Below, in pieces: positions 1 to 14,430 of a stretch of DNA of 64,000 nt (position 1 is its first letter; each line of letters starts with the position of its first letter). The DNA is from Ulota crispa (Eukaryota; Streptophyta; Bryopsida; Orthotrichales; Orthotrichaceae): assembly GCA_963920765.1 (NCBI GenBank), contig OY987248.1, positions 20,618,539 to 20,682,538 of the forward strand, given 5' to 3'. A model generated the notes under the pieces. The model was given only the letters and a program-made list of their open reading frames with translations, was not told the origin of the DNA and did no database searches. A program made the position numbers and the translations under genes.

Positions 1-2329
1 CAAAATAAACATGCTTACTTGAGGACGAAAAGTGGATACAATATTTATTGCCATTAGTATTTCATTACTGTAGGTTGGAAGTAGGTTTGGCAATTAGCTG
101 CCAATATTTTTTTGAGAAGATTTGATTTGGCACTGTATACAATAATCAATAAACCTTTATGCTATTTCACTAAACCATTTCTTATATTTAGCAATCACCT
201 AGATAGTGTAGTTGAGTTTAAGAGATAGATTATTATATTTTTTGTGCTATCGGGTGGCTACTAGGTCCAAAGAACCTCAAAATTAAAGTACATTATGACA
301 ACATACAAGTTGAATAGCGTATTACTAAATACGTTGGTACAATATTGTTAATTTGGTTTCAAATAAAGTTGGCCATATCCTATGGATATCCATTTAACTT
401 GGTGGTTAATATGTCTTTGAAATTTTCTCCTTGTTGGAATTTAACTTGGATTGGCATGATTCAAATTGGGTTGAAAGGTACACTTGCTTTCCTATTTGAT
501 TTTCTTTTTTCTTTTTGTCAAAATATGTTTTTCTGCATCTTGGGCGGTCCGCAAAAAAGGGCAGCAACTTAAACATGGTTGGTTTAAACATTTACAAAAT
601 AGGGTTTCACCATAGCTCACGTTTTTTGTAGCATTATGGAATAAAAAACTTTTTTCTTTTTTTCTTTTTTTCAAATAAAGCTAAGAGCAACATCCATCAT
701 AACATTCCATTTGATCTTAAAGATATTCTAACCTTAAAAAGTTTTTTTTCTTTCTTTTTTCTTTTTTCATTTCATATGAAGTTGAGTGCAACTTGTAGTT
801 ATCTTCCATCACAAATTTTTCCAAGCCTTCAAGCATGTGGATTTTGTATTTTCATTTTTACCATGTCAAGCTTTCTGAAGCCATGGATATTAGATACTCT
901 CTCATCTTGAATTTATCCTAACTTTTAGTGAGTGGAATTTCCTCCTTCTTTAGCTGTTCTTCAAATTTGCCTTTATTTATTTTCTTTGTATGGGAAATAT
1001 ATTAAGAAAAACATATTTGCTATTGAATATGGCATCTACACACCCGGTAATTTTATATACGAAGTATAAGCAAAAGTGCTTCAATTTCAGTACGCATTCA
1101 AATAAACAAGAAACAAAAGGAACAAAGTAAAAGAAGTAAAAGAATGTATAAAAATATAAATAGAAAAAGCTACGTGTGGCTTTGCAAGCAATATTGCTTT
1201 CATTTTAATAATTATAAAAATAAAACAAGAATAAGATAGACTAAAGCAAATGAGGTAAAAGAAAGTAATAAAAATTTGAATAATCTATGTTGTACGCTCC
1301 ACGTGTCCTCCCTTCCTATGAAATTGTACCCTTGCTACTTACATTTAGACCAAATATTCAAATGGTTGAGTAAAGTAAAGATGTTTTGGGGTTCAGTTGA
1401 GTCACAAGATGGTTGTACAATAGAATAATTAAGGTGAAATTTCCCCTCCAAGGATTCAATTGAGTTGACCTTAATTTGTAAAGTTCTTAGGCCCTATTTC
1501 CATTGTAAGACAATTGAAACTGCCATTTATATAGGAAGGAGTATATGAATATTCAAAAATGTTTTTTGGGCATATTTGACCATAAGATCTTGTTCTACTT
1601 TATTCTAGTGTACAAATTTGTGGAAAGTATTATAGAAACTTCAACACTACATTGTCAAATATTGGCATAGTAAGTAAAGGAGTATTTTTTGTGTCTAGCT
1701 CAAAAACATTATTTTAATTGGGGCCTTCTAAACCTAATCTATTTGCTCTACTATGTTTGATGGTGTAATTTCTTATAATGATAATTGAAAGGAAAGCTTA
1801 GGAAAAGAGAATTACATTGCTACAAAAACCAAAGTTTAAATAATCCATTGAATGATATTATTATTTTTAGTACAAGATCTATCTAGTATTTCAATAAAAT
1901 TTAATTGAAAAACATAAACAAACTAAATGCAAAATTAATATAAAATTTTATAGAAATAAAACTTACCATTATCATTTAATTACCAAGGATTGTAGGACTC
2001 CTTCTCCTACCTAATTTGATACATAACCACAGTACATTTCAATGGTGAAAGTGCATTTATTTATATACTAACTAACATACATGGTGTGATTGAAATGTAT
2101 GGTGTTATTTGGCATTACAAATGCACTTTAATTGTTGAAGAAGAAATGGTATTTTCCTTTTATATATTCAAGGCCCGGTGGATTGATAGTACGTGAATTT
2201 GTTAATTTCTTGTCATATGCCCAAAATTGAAGCCACATAGATTGTTAGCTTAACCCTTCTGCCCTAGGCTCCCAATTTGGGTGTTTACAAAACTATGAAG
2301 ATGAATAAAATCTTATCAAGTTATTATTT
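1..2329. other. AT-rich intergenic DNA, no gene seen
   Basis: No open frame here has recognisable protein content. The stretch is AT-rich with scattered poly-T and poly-A runs (for example around 650-680 and 740-770). Short open frames near 345-674 are low in complexity and show no family motif. I see no inverted repeat with convincing ends. Confidence 0.6.
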
Positions 2330-3340
2330 TCAATAAAAAAAAATTCAATACAAGTTTGTATTGAAGTCTATGTTTATTTTTCAACATAAACAATATGATT
2401 TTGAAAATCAATATTCATGATTTTTCTACACAAGCTTCTATACAAAAGTGTCCACTACTCAATCTTGAGTTTAGGGCTGCTAGAAAATCTTGAAAATGAG
2501 CCCAAAATATTTTGGAGCTTGGAGAAAACCCCCCTTTAGATATCCATTTTGTAAATAAGGGAGAAGTAGATTTACAAAGCTGTAAATTGATTGAAGTTAG
2601 TGATGAAATGACCTTAGACCTCATTTTTTTAGAGTGACCAATTTCTTAGCTTTCACATGTGAAATGAGGACTAGAAGACTTTAACCTCTCAAGGCCCAAG
2701 GGGACCAAAATTGTCCTTCCCTATTTGTAATTTGGGATGCCTAAATTTTCTTCATGATTAATTACAACAATCATTATTTTTTAAAGTGTTTATTGAAGTC
2801 TTGTTTTAGTATCAAAAGTCTGATTTTGAAAATGACTAATTAAGATTTTTCTATTTAAGATTCTGTGCAAGGGTGTCCATTGCAAATCTTCACTTTCTAG
2901 TGTTCAAAGCTCTTGGAAATGAGCCTAAAGTACACTAGAACTTAGAGAATTAATCACATTAGAAACTTAATTTGAAAAGTTATATAGTAGATTTTATGAA
3001 TCCATAACTAGATTAAAGTTACACATGTTGTACTCTACATACTTGTATTTTTTTGGTATCCTCAATTTAGAAATTGAGATTTGAAAAGAGGATTGAAAGA
3101 CTTCAAATCACTTTCGCAGTTTTAACACCATCTTGATCAAATGTTATAATCTTTCAATCCATAAGAGATATTGTTGTGTTTGCTTTTCCTATGTGATCTT
3201 TAACATATCTAGTTTGAATTTGTAGGGTTACAATTTTTTAAAATTTGATGCAACTTATCAAAATGTTGACATTTGGTTCATCCAAGAACAGATTTTGAGA
3301 TACTCGGGAAAGAGCATGGGCCTTGAGGGGTTAAGTCACT
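2330..3340. repeat. dispersed repeat family R1, two degenerate tandem units
   Basis: Two diverged units lie head to tail, at about 2337-2760 and 2795-3340. Both run through the same landmarks in order: a 'gattttgaaaat' block, 'gatttttcta', 'gtgtccat/act', 'atgagcc', and a 'gaagact' block before an 'aaccTCT/aagtCACtt' segment. A third, longer-matching copy lies at about 62410-62960, with shared words such as 'gagatattgttgtgtt' and 'gattgaaagacttcaaatca'. It carries no coding sequence. It is probably a decayed non-coding transposon or a retroelement leftover; the class cannot be assigned. Confidence 0.7.
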
Positions 3341-3404
3341 TTTGCACTTTCGACACCCTCATGTTCAAACATTCCAGTCTTTCAAAATATAAATGATCTT
3401 CTTG

Positions 3405-3425
3405 TTTTTTTTTTTTTTTTTTTTT
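3405..3425 (+). repeat. poly-T run of 21
   Basis: There are 21 consecutive T residues just downstream of the R1 units. It could be the A-tail (on the - strand) of a retroposed sequence or plain slippage. No target-site duplication was identified. Confidence 0.6.
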
Positions 3426-6400
3426 AAAGTGCTTTTTCCAATTCAATAAATAATGTGTATTATACAAACCACTAAGGTTTGTTAAAAAGAATGATCTAAA
3501 ATGACTTTGACGGGAGTACTCCCAAAAGCCTTAAATGCAGGACAAAGAGCTGCCATTTTGTAAATGCAACAATGTACATTTTCCAATGAAACCAAGTATG
3601 GAAATCCTACACATCAATTACATGGTAATGTCAAAGAATACAAATATTTTGATCCCTTTTGAGTTCAAATCAGGGATAGCCATAAATGTACTACAAGAAC
3701 AAACTGGGCTGCCTTTTCTATAGCAAACATTAAGTTTACCTCAATAAAAAAATGAAAGGGAAGAAAAGAGCAAAGAGAAGCCGACTTTGTACTTAACCAC
3801 CAAATTTTGGATTAGAATCTATACGGAATGTCTGCAAAAAATTTGGGTCACAAAAATATTTTGGTGTTCCAACTAGTCCAAGCACCAAATCTATCCTTTT
3901 GTCTCAACTATACCTTTAGCCCTTAGCGTTTTGCTTTACCTTTAGCGTTACATCTTCAGATCTTATCTTGAGGAAATTATCTACGAGTTGTACCTTTAGA
4001 TTTATTTAGGATTCTTTCTAGCCTTCTAGGTCTTCCCAAATTTTATCTTTACATCCTACCCTAACATCATATTTCTAGGATTCTTTCTACATTGGATATT
4101 GCATTTAGGTTGCTTCAATAGTTAGGTTGCGTAATCTTGGAAATTTACTTCCTAACTCATATTGTGGCCATTTGGAAGGCATGCAACTATCTAGATACCA
4201 AAGTTTTACATCTTTTATGATTTGGATGTTACTAATTAAGTATTTTGCAGCTTAGTTGTTGTTGCCAAGACTTTTTATTTCTCTTTATTCCAATAATCAT
4301 GACATGACAGTAAACATTATGATATCCATCACTACTTGATGGGAAATCTCATATAAATATTCTTTTGGATTTAGAATATGCTAATAAGTAAAATTGAATA
4401 TTTTGACTCCCAAAAGAGAAAACTTCTACTAAGTGAACAATTGGCATGTTGGGGAAATTTTTTGAAGGATTCAACTTATATTGTTTTGGTTCTAGATTTA
4501 TGTTGAAAACTTATAAAACATGCTAACTCTCTTAGATTATAAAAGTAGTGTGGAATGTATGCACTTTTAGATAGATACATGTATAATTGGAGTAACATTT
4601 AACTTCTCACATGGCTTTCATTTGATCTCCGCACTTTGATATGTTCCATACTTCCTATTTTCTAAAAATATTTCATAATGCTATTTACAAAATCCTTCCA
4701 TTTTCAAAATGTCAAGAACTTTTGGAATGCAAAGGAATTCACTTTATAAGCAAGCTCAAAAAAAATTATTGTTATTCATTTCTTCATTTTCTTCATTTCT
4801 TTATTTCTTTGCCTCTTTACTTATTTTTTTCTTTATTTACTTATTTACTTGATTTTTTAGTTTCTATATGTTTGTGTTCCTTTGTTTCTTTATTTCTTTG
4901 TTTCTTTATTTCTTTGTATGTCTTTGTTTTTTACCTTTCATCTTCCTTTTTCCTTTTTTTTGTTGTCTCTTTAGTTCTTCTTCTTTCATTTTTTGAGATT
5001 GTGCTGTGGTGGAAATAGGGTGAAAGTGGGTGAGAATGATGAAAAAGTGATGGATGGTGTGATCCGTGAAAGTCACATGGCAAAGATCCTGGAGGGGATT
5101 GGCCTTTCCCTTTCCTTTTAATTCCTTTCCTGCAGCACTCTTTTGATGCTTGGAGATCCCGCTCATGGGCAAAATCCTTGCATGTGAAACCCATCCAATT
5201 TCTTCCTTTCAATTAAATTTTTTTTTTTCCATTATTGAAAACAAACTACGCATGAAGTAACGCTTGACAAAGAGTACATTCCAAGACAAAAATAATAATA
5301 ATCATGCTAACAATAAAGTATAACAAGAAAGAAGACCTTTTTAAATCTTCAATAATGCTTTGATAAGTTAAGTATGACCTTCAATAAACCATCACAAGGA
5401 AGTCAAGGAAAGCAGTTCACTAGAAATGCAAGAAAAATATAATATCCTCAATGAAGTATATTGATAATTCCCAAATGCCTAACCTCCTACAAAGTCCTAA
5501 TCATGTGAAATGATTTGCTTTGAAAATTGAAAGGGGGATCTTTCTATGGTGGTTTACAAATTTTCATTGAAAATGAGCATAATTACAATTTGTGCATGCT
5601 TCTACCTAGATAGGTATAACAAATGGATAATTTTGTATTTCAAGGCATATGGCAACCATATGATAGGATGATTGTTTAGGGATTACAACACCAACATAAT
5701 TCCACCTGTCTTCTTGATGTACTTGGTAAAAATAAACTTGCTTTTATGTAATTTATTTAGTTAGCTAAATACAAAAATAGCACCAATGGTTATATATTAT
5801 AATTATGATTTATGCATACTAAAGTTCATTAAAAATTGAATAGTGTACTGCCAAAACCAAGTTAGTTCATTTGCTTAAGCAGATTGTTGAAGATCACATA
5901 TGCAATGATAATACTTGTTGAACTTGTGGTCTAAATGACTTTTGATAAGTGTAAGGGTTTATTAAGCAATCTTTGGTTGATTCAAAATGTAAGGAGGTGG
6001 AATTCAAGTGCTTCTCTCCAAAAGGACAACATCTCAAGCTCTTATACACAATCAAGTTCATTGGTTTAAGAAGCTCATTGGTTTTTTTGGGGCTATTATT
6101 TTTTTATGTAAAAAGAAATAACAAGCATAGGACTTAGGTTGACCTTGCATGCAACATGCTAATTTTCTTGTGGTAATTGCTTGTGATAAATTAGACTAAG
6201 TATATTTCCTCATGAAAAACTTGAAAATACATGCTTCAACACTCTTCCATATTTTGTCAAATATTTTTTACCTATTTCTTGTATATATTGTGAATGCTCT
6301 TATCTTGAAACATATGCTAGTACTAACTAGTTATTTGATGGTGTCACACAATGATGGGCTAGATGTATAAATGCTAAAAATAGATGATATTTAAATCACA

Positions 6401-7598
6401 AACAATAGTAAATTGGGTTTCTAAACCTCATTAAATAAGTAGTAAACATAGTTTGTGTTTAGGTTTAGTGAAGTACCATGATATTGTGTGTTGCTTGTTT
6501 GTTGAATTTTGTGTCTAATATTGAGTTTTTTGACAACTATTTAATTGAATCTTACCTTGTTTTGACACTAGCTAAGATTAGATTGCTAAAGACCAAAGAT
6601 TTTTTACATTTTCAATTGACAACAAAACTATTATGAGATGCAAATTAGAAGGGTAAACTAATCACTAAGATAAAACAAAACATTATAATTTATAAAACAT
6701 GTCCAACTTTTCATATGGAATTTGTGCTACAAAAATTATCTCTTTGTGTGAGTTAAAACTCACAAATTTTATTTGTTCAACTAGATCTGTACTTTTCAAT
6801 ATTCACCTAAAAATTTCAAAACAAAACATTTAAAACTATTTCAAAGTCTACCCAAGTTTTGAAGAATATGACTTGCTTTTTTATTCTGTATTTTGTTTGA
6901 AAAGTAAGTATCTAAGTATAGTGATTTTTTAATTAACATCTATATATTTATCTAAGTTAAATTTAGACAACTATTCTTTACAATGGAAAAGGAGTCATGG
7001 AGGTAAAGAATTTGTAGTTTCAACCTATATGGCCTTTGCAAAACAATCTTTAAAAGACATGTATTACAAAAGTGTTACAAAATAACACTAATCTAAAAAC
7101 ATTTGGATGGATGAATAGAATAGTGACAGCTTACTATACATGGAACATTTGTAAATTTTTTTTTTACACTTCTTGTCCTTGAATTTGCCCTTGAATCCCT
7201 TGGGTGTTTTAAAATTTGCCACCATTTATTTATCTTCCTAAAAGGGTCTTCCAATATTCCTTGTTGAGTGCTTTAACCAAATAACCATAATATCATGAAC
7301 AAGATTCAAGTGCCATTTTATTTTGTAATATTTTATAGTAGAAGTCAACAATTTTGTTTCATAATTACAATGTTTGAAGTTGACAATAATGATTGCATTG
7401 AACTATCCTAAGAGGACTAGTAAAATCATAATAAAAATCACCACCAACTTTTAAAAAAAGAACATCTATTCCCAACAAGGGCATATAGGCTCAAACATAA
7501 AACAAATTTCAAAACATTTAGAAATGCAATGATATTATTCTTCTAAGTGGGTTCTTGCCCAAAATTGTGTGAAGGCATGGTAATAGGAGCTTCCAAGC
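3426..7598. other. AT-rich intergenic DNA with a CT-rich tract
   Basis: No recognisable gene. A pyrimidine-rich tract at about 4775-4990 is built from short 'ttatttctttg' units and creates a hydrophobic-looking open frame (4641-5018) and purine-rich frames on the other strand. These are low-complexity artefacts. The rest is AT-rich with no supported feature. Confidence 0.6.
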
Positions 7599-7607
7599 TT
7601 ATTGATA

Positions 7608-8016
7608 GGGGAAATTACAAATAGGGGCATGAAAATGTAAAATATTACAAATAGGGACGTAGTTTCAAAAAAATTACAAATAGGGGCACAATTTCCAAAA
7701 TAATTGTGATTTTTTGTGATTTTTCTTGGTTTGGATATTGGTTGATTTAGATACATCACATGTAATGTTAGCCAATTTTTGAAGAACTTAAAAGTCTCTC
7801 CAAATCAAGCCTAAATAAAGAAAATTTAGTAAATGGGATGGTGTTTTTTGGAACTTTTTATTTTTTTGGAAGTTAGATAACAATTGCCATGATGTATCTA
7901 AATCAACCAATGTCCAAATTGATTTTTTGAAGTTGTGCCGTTATTTGAAATTATTTTGAAACTGCGCCCCTATCTATAATATTTTACATTTTCATGCCCC
8001 TACTTGTAATTTCCCT
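7608..8016. mobile_element. MULE-type MITE, long terminal inverted repeats
   Basis: About 409 bp bounded by inverted repeats. The left end reads GGGGAAATTACAAATAGGGG, and the reverse complement of the right end reads AGGGAAATTACAAGTAGGGG. The pairing continues inward for well over 100 nt, past a 'gatttagatacatca' block and its complement 'tgatgtatctaaatc'. The flanks TTATTGATA (7599-7607) and TCATTGATA (8017-8025) match at 8 of 9 positions, as expected of a 9-bp Mutator-type target duplication. A partial relative at about 61875-61940 starts with the same terminal sequence. That copy also shares 'aagcttatt' just outside the end, so the exact left border is uncertain. Confidence 0.75.
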
Positions 8017-8426
8017 TCATTGATATGTGCATATTTTGGTTTTATGTGCAAATTTTGAAATTGCACATGTCACATCCATAAATCCAATTGCATCATTTAG
8101 AAGCATTTGATTTGCTTAATTAATTTAATATATCAAAATTTGTGTTTTGTTTAAAGCCATGAAGCCCTACAATATGATCTAGAGACAATTGTATATTTTG
8201 CAAGGAAATGTTTTCTCTTTCTCAACACTATTATTTGTCCATGTTGATATTAAATGGCTAACACTAAAAAGTGAGAAAACAAGGGGAATTATTGCCAAAA
8301 TTTTCCATAACATTATTTTGTGTTTGTAGCAAGGTGTCTTTGGCGTTCATATAGAGGAAATTTTTTATTCACAAGCAAGGGATATTCATTTATTGAATAA
8401 GACCTACTTATATCAATACTCTTATA

Positions 8427-9000
8427 CTCCCTCAATTTCTAAAAGAAACTGGTATTTGAGAATTTCTAAGGAATTACAAAATATTAACAACAAATTGTAA
8501 TTGGAAGTTATTGGATATTAGGCTTAAACCATTCCAAACCTAATTTTAGTTTTTTCTAGAATTAAGGTTCTTTAAAAAAGAGAAAAAATTAGTACCAAAG
8601 TTTTGAAATTTCAAGTGTTTTGTTATTGTCACAAATGGTTAGAAAATGATTGATATGAAGTGTGTCAAGGCAATTGTAAGTAAAGATCAAGTTAGCCTAG
8701 TTGCCCAAGTAGTCCCATCTATAAAAAACCCAAATCTTTTTGTTGATATTATTAATGATTCTAGCTTAATGACAGGCAAAATTTGTAAACAAAAATCACT
8801 AAATCAAGTTTGTAATACTAACATTAGCAATCAATGAGCATAAAAAGCCCAAAAAATATCACCAACATACTAAGTAGTTACTTTCATTTTAGAGATAAGC
8901 GTAGGATTTTTTTTTAAAAATTAACTCAAAAGACAAACATAGGTTTCTTTCTGAAACAAAAAAAAGCATGAATCCAGGATTCTTTCAGAAACAAAGGGAG
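8427..9000. mobile_element. Stowaway-like (Tc1/mariner) MITE
   Basis: The left end is CTCCCTCAATTTCTAAAAGA. The reverse complement of the right end is CTCCCTTTGTTTCTGAAAGA. The element is flanked by TA on both sides (8425-8426 and 9001-9002). The CTCCCT terminus with a TA target duplication is the signature of Stowaway-type mariner MITEs in plants. The interior (574 bp in all) has no recognisable coding sequence; the 63-codon frame at 8646-8837 shows no family similarity that I recognise. Confidence 0.75.
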
Positions 9001-9002
9001 TA

Positions 9003-12000
9003 ATAAACAATATAGTGATTTGTCTCACATGCTTCATGAGTGTATTTTGCCAATGTGTCCTTTTAAATTCAGTTGCTTGCTAATTATTCAACCTCTAATA
9101 GTTGAATTTTTTATAGTTCTACACGTTATTAAAGGCTCACTAAGGGACTGTTACTTGTTTTGCTAAGTTATATTTTTGTTTTAGAAAATGATTCATTAGA
9201 AATCATCCTCCAATTCCCACTCTTTACCTAATTTTTGAATTTGAATTTAGTGTTTGCCTCTACTTATATTATCATTAAGTACGATCATAACACATTAATT
9301 TGTTTTATTCAAATTTTTACATTCAATCAAATATTTTTATTTCTTTCTTTATTTTCTATTACTTTACACAATAGAAATTGGTATCTTTTCCTTGATTTTG
9401 CTAAGAAAACTTAATTCACCAATGATTAGCTAGGAAGTTTCATTAACTTATGATTTTATGAAATGATACGCATCCAAAGGTTATTTAATTCATTTTCACT
9501 TTGCTTGTGCAAAAACTTGGGTAGGCCTTGTGCAAGTTATTTTTTGGCTTTCATGGTCTTATACCCTTAAGTTGTCCAAATATGCTTGGCTTGAACAAGG
9601 CCTTTCAAGACAAGGTAATTGATATTTTACAGTTTTTCAAAATTCTTCACAACTTTGGATATTAAAACTTTGAAAACTTGTATAATGGGAATCGACATAT
9701 AGGATTCTAATGAAATTATAGTAAATTTTATTTGGAACTAATATTCTAAAAAGTGAATTACAAACATGTCAATGGATTTGAGTGCATAAATGTGAAACTC
9801 ATAATCATTTATCTCACTTACATAATATCAAACACCAATGAAATGCAAGGTGAGCTAGTATTCAAAGGATACTCAAGCAAAAATCCACTAATGCTTGCCA
9901 AAATTTACAAGTTGTTATTTACAACTTTGCTTGCAATTAGTTTTCATTATATAAGGATTTTTCTTCTAACGTTCCAAGACCCTTATCAATACTCTGCTCA
10001 AGTGAATCAAAAATCTAAAGTTCTTTTGCTTTAAACAAGACGTTCATCTATTGAAACATAAAAAAATTGCTAGTGTGAAGTGTATGCATATTTTTCACCA
10101 AACGTTGTTTTCTTAATTCATAATGATTACAACAAAGTTGACCAAAGATGATGAATTGAAAAAGGTACAAAATTGTGTGTTGGGAAAAATTTGGAGAAAC
10201 ATACTAGGTACCAATGCAAATGCAAGAAGACATTAACTTAACTATTGGAGATGAGAAAAGTAAAGAAAAGAAAAAAGGCCATACAATATTGCGTTTTTAG
10301 CATGGGAACTATTAGTTGGCGCTTGCTAAGCTACGCATTTACAATTAATTTTTTATTAAGATCATATCCTAGATAGAATGCAAAGTACTTTTTTAAATTA
10401 ATCTACGTGGTGTATCTATGTGATAATATCACAAAGATTGGAGATGTGATATGACAGAGGTCACTGTAATGGTAGAACAAGAAAACTTTCTCTTTGTGGT
10501 CCATGCTAGGAAAGGAGATAGAAGAACTAATTTTAGGACTCTTCTAGAAAGCTCAAGACTCTAGCAAAAAGTGATTGTTTCCGTATCTTTTTGAACTAAG
10601 GGTGATTGCATGAATGACCTATACTACATTGTGTCCCCCTCATCTGTTGCGGCTTGATTTTTGCTTGTAACTTTTGCAAAAGAAGTCATATTGACTTGTC
10701 CTTTTAGAGTAATGTGAACATGCAATTTATTGACGTTTAGTGATTTTTTTGTGTTTTTTAAAATTAGTTTGCTATTTTTAAGAAACTCCAAAATAGGTGT
10801 CTACCTTGGCCATTTTGGTGGTTTTTAGTACTATTTTGGGTCCAAAAAAGCTTTTCTAGGGCTATAAATCAGGGATGTTGTTAATGGAGCATGCTTACAT
10901 GCATTTGTAGAAGGGTTTTGCAAAATTAAAAATTCCATGGCATCTACATTGTCTCAAAGTGGGCATCCTATCTCCCTTCATTGGCAAAATACAAAGAAAT
11001 TCCTCAGCAAAGCAATTGTACCATGTGAATGTGATTAATGGGTTCTCAACTAGGTATTTTTTATTTTATTTTATTGAATTATTTTACTATTTTCTAAAAA
11101 TAAAGAAAGAAATTGGCTTTTTGTTGGTAATTTCTGTCCCTTCACTTTTGTGCATAACTTTTAGAATAAAATTTTGCTAGATTTGAATTTTCACAAGTAT
11201 GCTATTTTAAGTGCTTTACACATTTTCCATACTTTATTTTATTTTAAAAAAATTATTTCAAAAGCTCAAAGTACTACATAGTACTACTAGTCTTAAGGAT
11301 GTTTGAGACAAAATTGACAGGTCATTCTTGCAACTACCCTCAAGGACAATCATTAGGTAGGTAAAAAAATGCAACACCAAAAAACAGTCTTATTGTAAAT
11401 CTTGAATAAAAAAATTCTTATAAAAAGTTAAATTTTTAGTGACTACTAGTTTCCAAATCCAACTTTTTCTTTTGACTTATACCCAAACATTTTAGATTAT
11501 TACAAGTAATGCTTTTGCATTAAAAATACATCATACCTTAAAAATATTGTTTTTGTTTAATAATAAAAAACAATGCAAGTAACTTCACGGTCCAAAAAGG
11601 AATTTATTGGAGTAGCAATTATTTTGTGCCACTTATTGAAAAAAAACATTGCTTTCTACACTATTGCAAAAAACGCATCTCAATTGTAAACGCATATTAT
11701 TTACAATTTATTGTACTATAAAAATTATTATAATTAGTACATGATTGTGAATGGTACATGGGCCCCAAGCCTTAACACTATTTTAGGTGAATTTTGTTTA
11801 ATTAGTGTGAAGGGGTGGCATGCTTCCTTACATTATTCTTTTAGTACATCTTGTAGAAACTTTGTCCACAATTTTTTGCAACCCCCTCACAAAGCAAACT
11901 TGGAGGCAACTTTCATAATGCGGCATCTTTCACACAATGTCTAGTTTAGATATATGCTCAGAAATTTCCTCAAGTTTTGCGTTTTGGCCAATTTAATCAC

Positions 12001-12060
12001 ACTATCTCTTATTTCCTCTCTCCCATTATAAAGCTCCAAATAACTTCTCCATGAGGGATT
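9003..12060. other. AT-rich intergenic DNA, no gene seen
   Basis: No supported gene or bounded element. Open frames are short and have the composition expected of AT-rich non-coding DNA. Confidence 0.55.
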
Positions 12061-12067
12061 AATTGTA

Positions 12068-12365
12068 TTTTTAGTCTTTTTGCTAGTGACAAATGCATTC
12101 TAGAATCAATATACCACCTACCAAATATTTGCAAAATCTCAAATTATTATGTTGCCATTTAGACACCCTAATTTCATGCAAAAAGTACCATATTTGTGCA
12201 TAGTTTGTGAAGGCTACCGACTCCTCATTATTTTAGTCTTTGTACTAATGACACACACATTCCAAAATCAATATACCATCTACCAAATGTGTGCAAAATC
12301 TCTAGCTTTGATGTTGTCATTTGGGCACCCAAATTCCATGCAAAAAGTACCATATTTGTACATGT
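12068..12365. repeat. 162-bp tandem duplication
   Basis: Two diverged copies, at about 12068-12203 and 12230-12365, share 'tttagtcttt', 'aatcaatataccA', 'ctaccaaat', 'gcaaaatct' and 'catgcaaaaagtaccatat'. The offset is about 162 bp. A fragment of the same family, including 'tttttagtctttgcgctagtgaca', recurs near 37494-37515. It is non-coding. Confidence 0.75.
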
Positions 12366-13500
12366 TGCTAGCTCAGCATTATTGATGACTTAAAGATTAG
12401 TAGCAAAAATGGCACCTCATGTGGGCAAGGGCAAGCTTGTTAGGAGAGGATTGCTCTTTAATTGCTTAACTTTCCCCCATCAGATCATTGGACATGACAA
12501 ACGCTTTTTCAACAATTGAAATTAGCCAAAGTGAGCTTTTTAGTGGGACAAAAACTATGCCTACTTTGGAGCTTTATATTGGGACAAACAGAGTATAATA
12601 TTAAGTAGGAAAACCAACAATATTTTGAAATGACCTAAATTGTTGTGAACAATCTTATGATTGTGCTTCTCAAATTTTGTTATTTCTTGGATTAGTGCAA
12701 ATTAATGTAATTTATGCAAGGGGCACTAGCTGAAAAAGCTGGTATTAATACCAACAATACAAAAACATGAAATGATGAAAAGAATACAGAAACATTCAAT
12801 GATGAAAAAAGAATCATATAATTTTGGATGCGCATAACAAAATCTATTTGCAAAATTTTGTTTGACAAAGTTTTTTATCATCACTAAGTATTAAAAGCTC
12901 AAATTCAAAGAGAAAAAGCACTCTAGTCCTATTTTTTTGAAAGGTGGGTATAAATGAACACCTTATATATTCTAACACCTCACACCACATGGAGGAAAAC
13001 CACTAAAGGACTTTTTAAGCTAAATATGATAGGTTGTGCAAACATTTCCCCAAATCCATGTTCAATTCTTGCAAGTCATACCAACTTGGAGTTACATGAG
13101 GCCACAAAATAGCCTCTATATTTCAAACTTTGTCTAAAATAACCCCTAGGGCCTAATTGACCAAGCTAATTTTTTATTGTAAACATTCCAAGTATATTGT
13201 CATTTTTAGTATAGAAAACCAAATTTTAGAAATACAAAGATTTTAAGACTCTTGTAACTATAATATCTTGTACTACACTATTTTTAGAAGATGCCAAAAA
13301 AAAATCCACCATGTGGATTGTAAGATACTTGAGTTTGAATTATTAAAAAGTTGATTTTTGTTCTCGCAAAAAGCTAGACAGCTACACTTCACAAGGTAAC
13401 ATTGACATGAGCTTTTTTTCAAAATGGTTGTAAGGTATGAACACCCTTCTTTGTGGGTGTTCCCATCTCTAAGACCTACGCTTGACACTGCTCATGTCAG
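12366..13500. other. AT-rich intergenic DNA, no gene seen
   Basis: Nothing supported beyond short random open frames. Confidence 0.5.
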
Positions 13501-13504
13501 TGAT

Positions 13505-14430
13505 GTCAATGAGTGACCATTAACCTCTAAAGGATTGTTGTCCCTTTGGGGGACAGGTTGGAGTTTGGGCATGTACCTTTGGATAAGCTACTTTGAGTGA
13601 TTTTCTGAAACTTTTATTGAAGGTGGGGAATTCAAAGATCTAAGCGGGCATCTAATTTTTTCCTCATTCTGACAATTATTGAAGAAGTTATGCAAGAATT
13701 TTTGAAAATTTGGAGCAGCCCAAAAACTTCTTTAAAATTAAATTTTTTTAATTAAAATTTGAAATTGATTCTTTAGATTTTCTTACAGGTGAGAAGCTTT
13801 GAATCATTCAATTTCAATCAATGAGATAAAAATTATGAGGAGTTTTTGTTTATAGGCAATTATGGAATCTCTACTCTAAAATAAACTTTGAAGTCCTTTA
13901 CTTTACTCAACATTCGTTATTTTGGAAAAAAATTAAAACAAACAAAGTAGATTGTCTATCACAACATTTTAATCATTAGGATTTGCAATTTTCATTTTTA
14001 TAATTTAACTCTTAACAATTTAGTGATTTGACTCATTCTCTACTTTTTACTTACTGATTTTTCCCATGTATTGTGTAGTTCCAATTGATTTGAAAGTTCT
14101 CCCACACATAGCTAACTTGATCTCCTACATGGAAAAAATAAAGCGCAAAGTTGCATACAACAATTATTTTCATGTAAGAATGGTCAAAGGCTCCTGAAAT
14201 TTTGGGGCAGGATGAAAAAAAACTTTTCTTTTCACTTTAGATGTAAATATCTCACTCATGTCCATCTAGAATGACCTAATTTTTTTCTTCCACAAGTACC
14301 TAATCTAGTCTAGGGCAAGATCCTACGGTTGGATTTCCCAAATTTTCAAAAAAAAACCTTCTTACTAACCCCCCCAAAAGTGGCAGTTTTGAGTGATTTT
14401 CACTAAAAAATGGCTCAGTCCATTAGGGGT
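13505..14430. repeat. composite dispersed repeat (families R2 and R3)
   Basis: The left part (about 13505-13730) matches 21830-22070 and more weakly 38690-38850. Shared landmarks are 'aacctctaaag', 'ggcatgt', 'cttttattgaaggtgggga', 'gggcatctaatttttt' and 'atgcaagaattt'. The right part (about 13930-14430) matches 61940-62375, sharing 'agtgatttgactcattct', 'tagatgtaaatatctc' and 'ggcaagatcctacg'. Because R3 adjoins R1 at 62 kb and R2 here, these are probably pieces of one longer decayed element. Confidence 0.7.

Noticed and set aside
4641..5212. Hydrophobic + frame and basic - frames near 5 kb
   Set aside because: They arise from a pyrimidine-rich low-complexity tract; no family similarity and no splice context.
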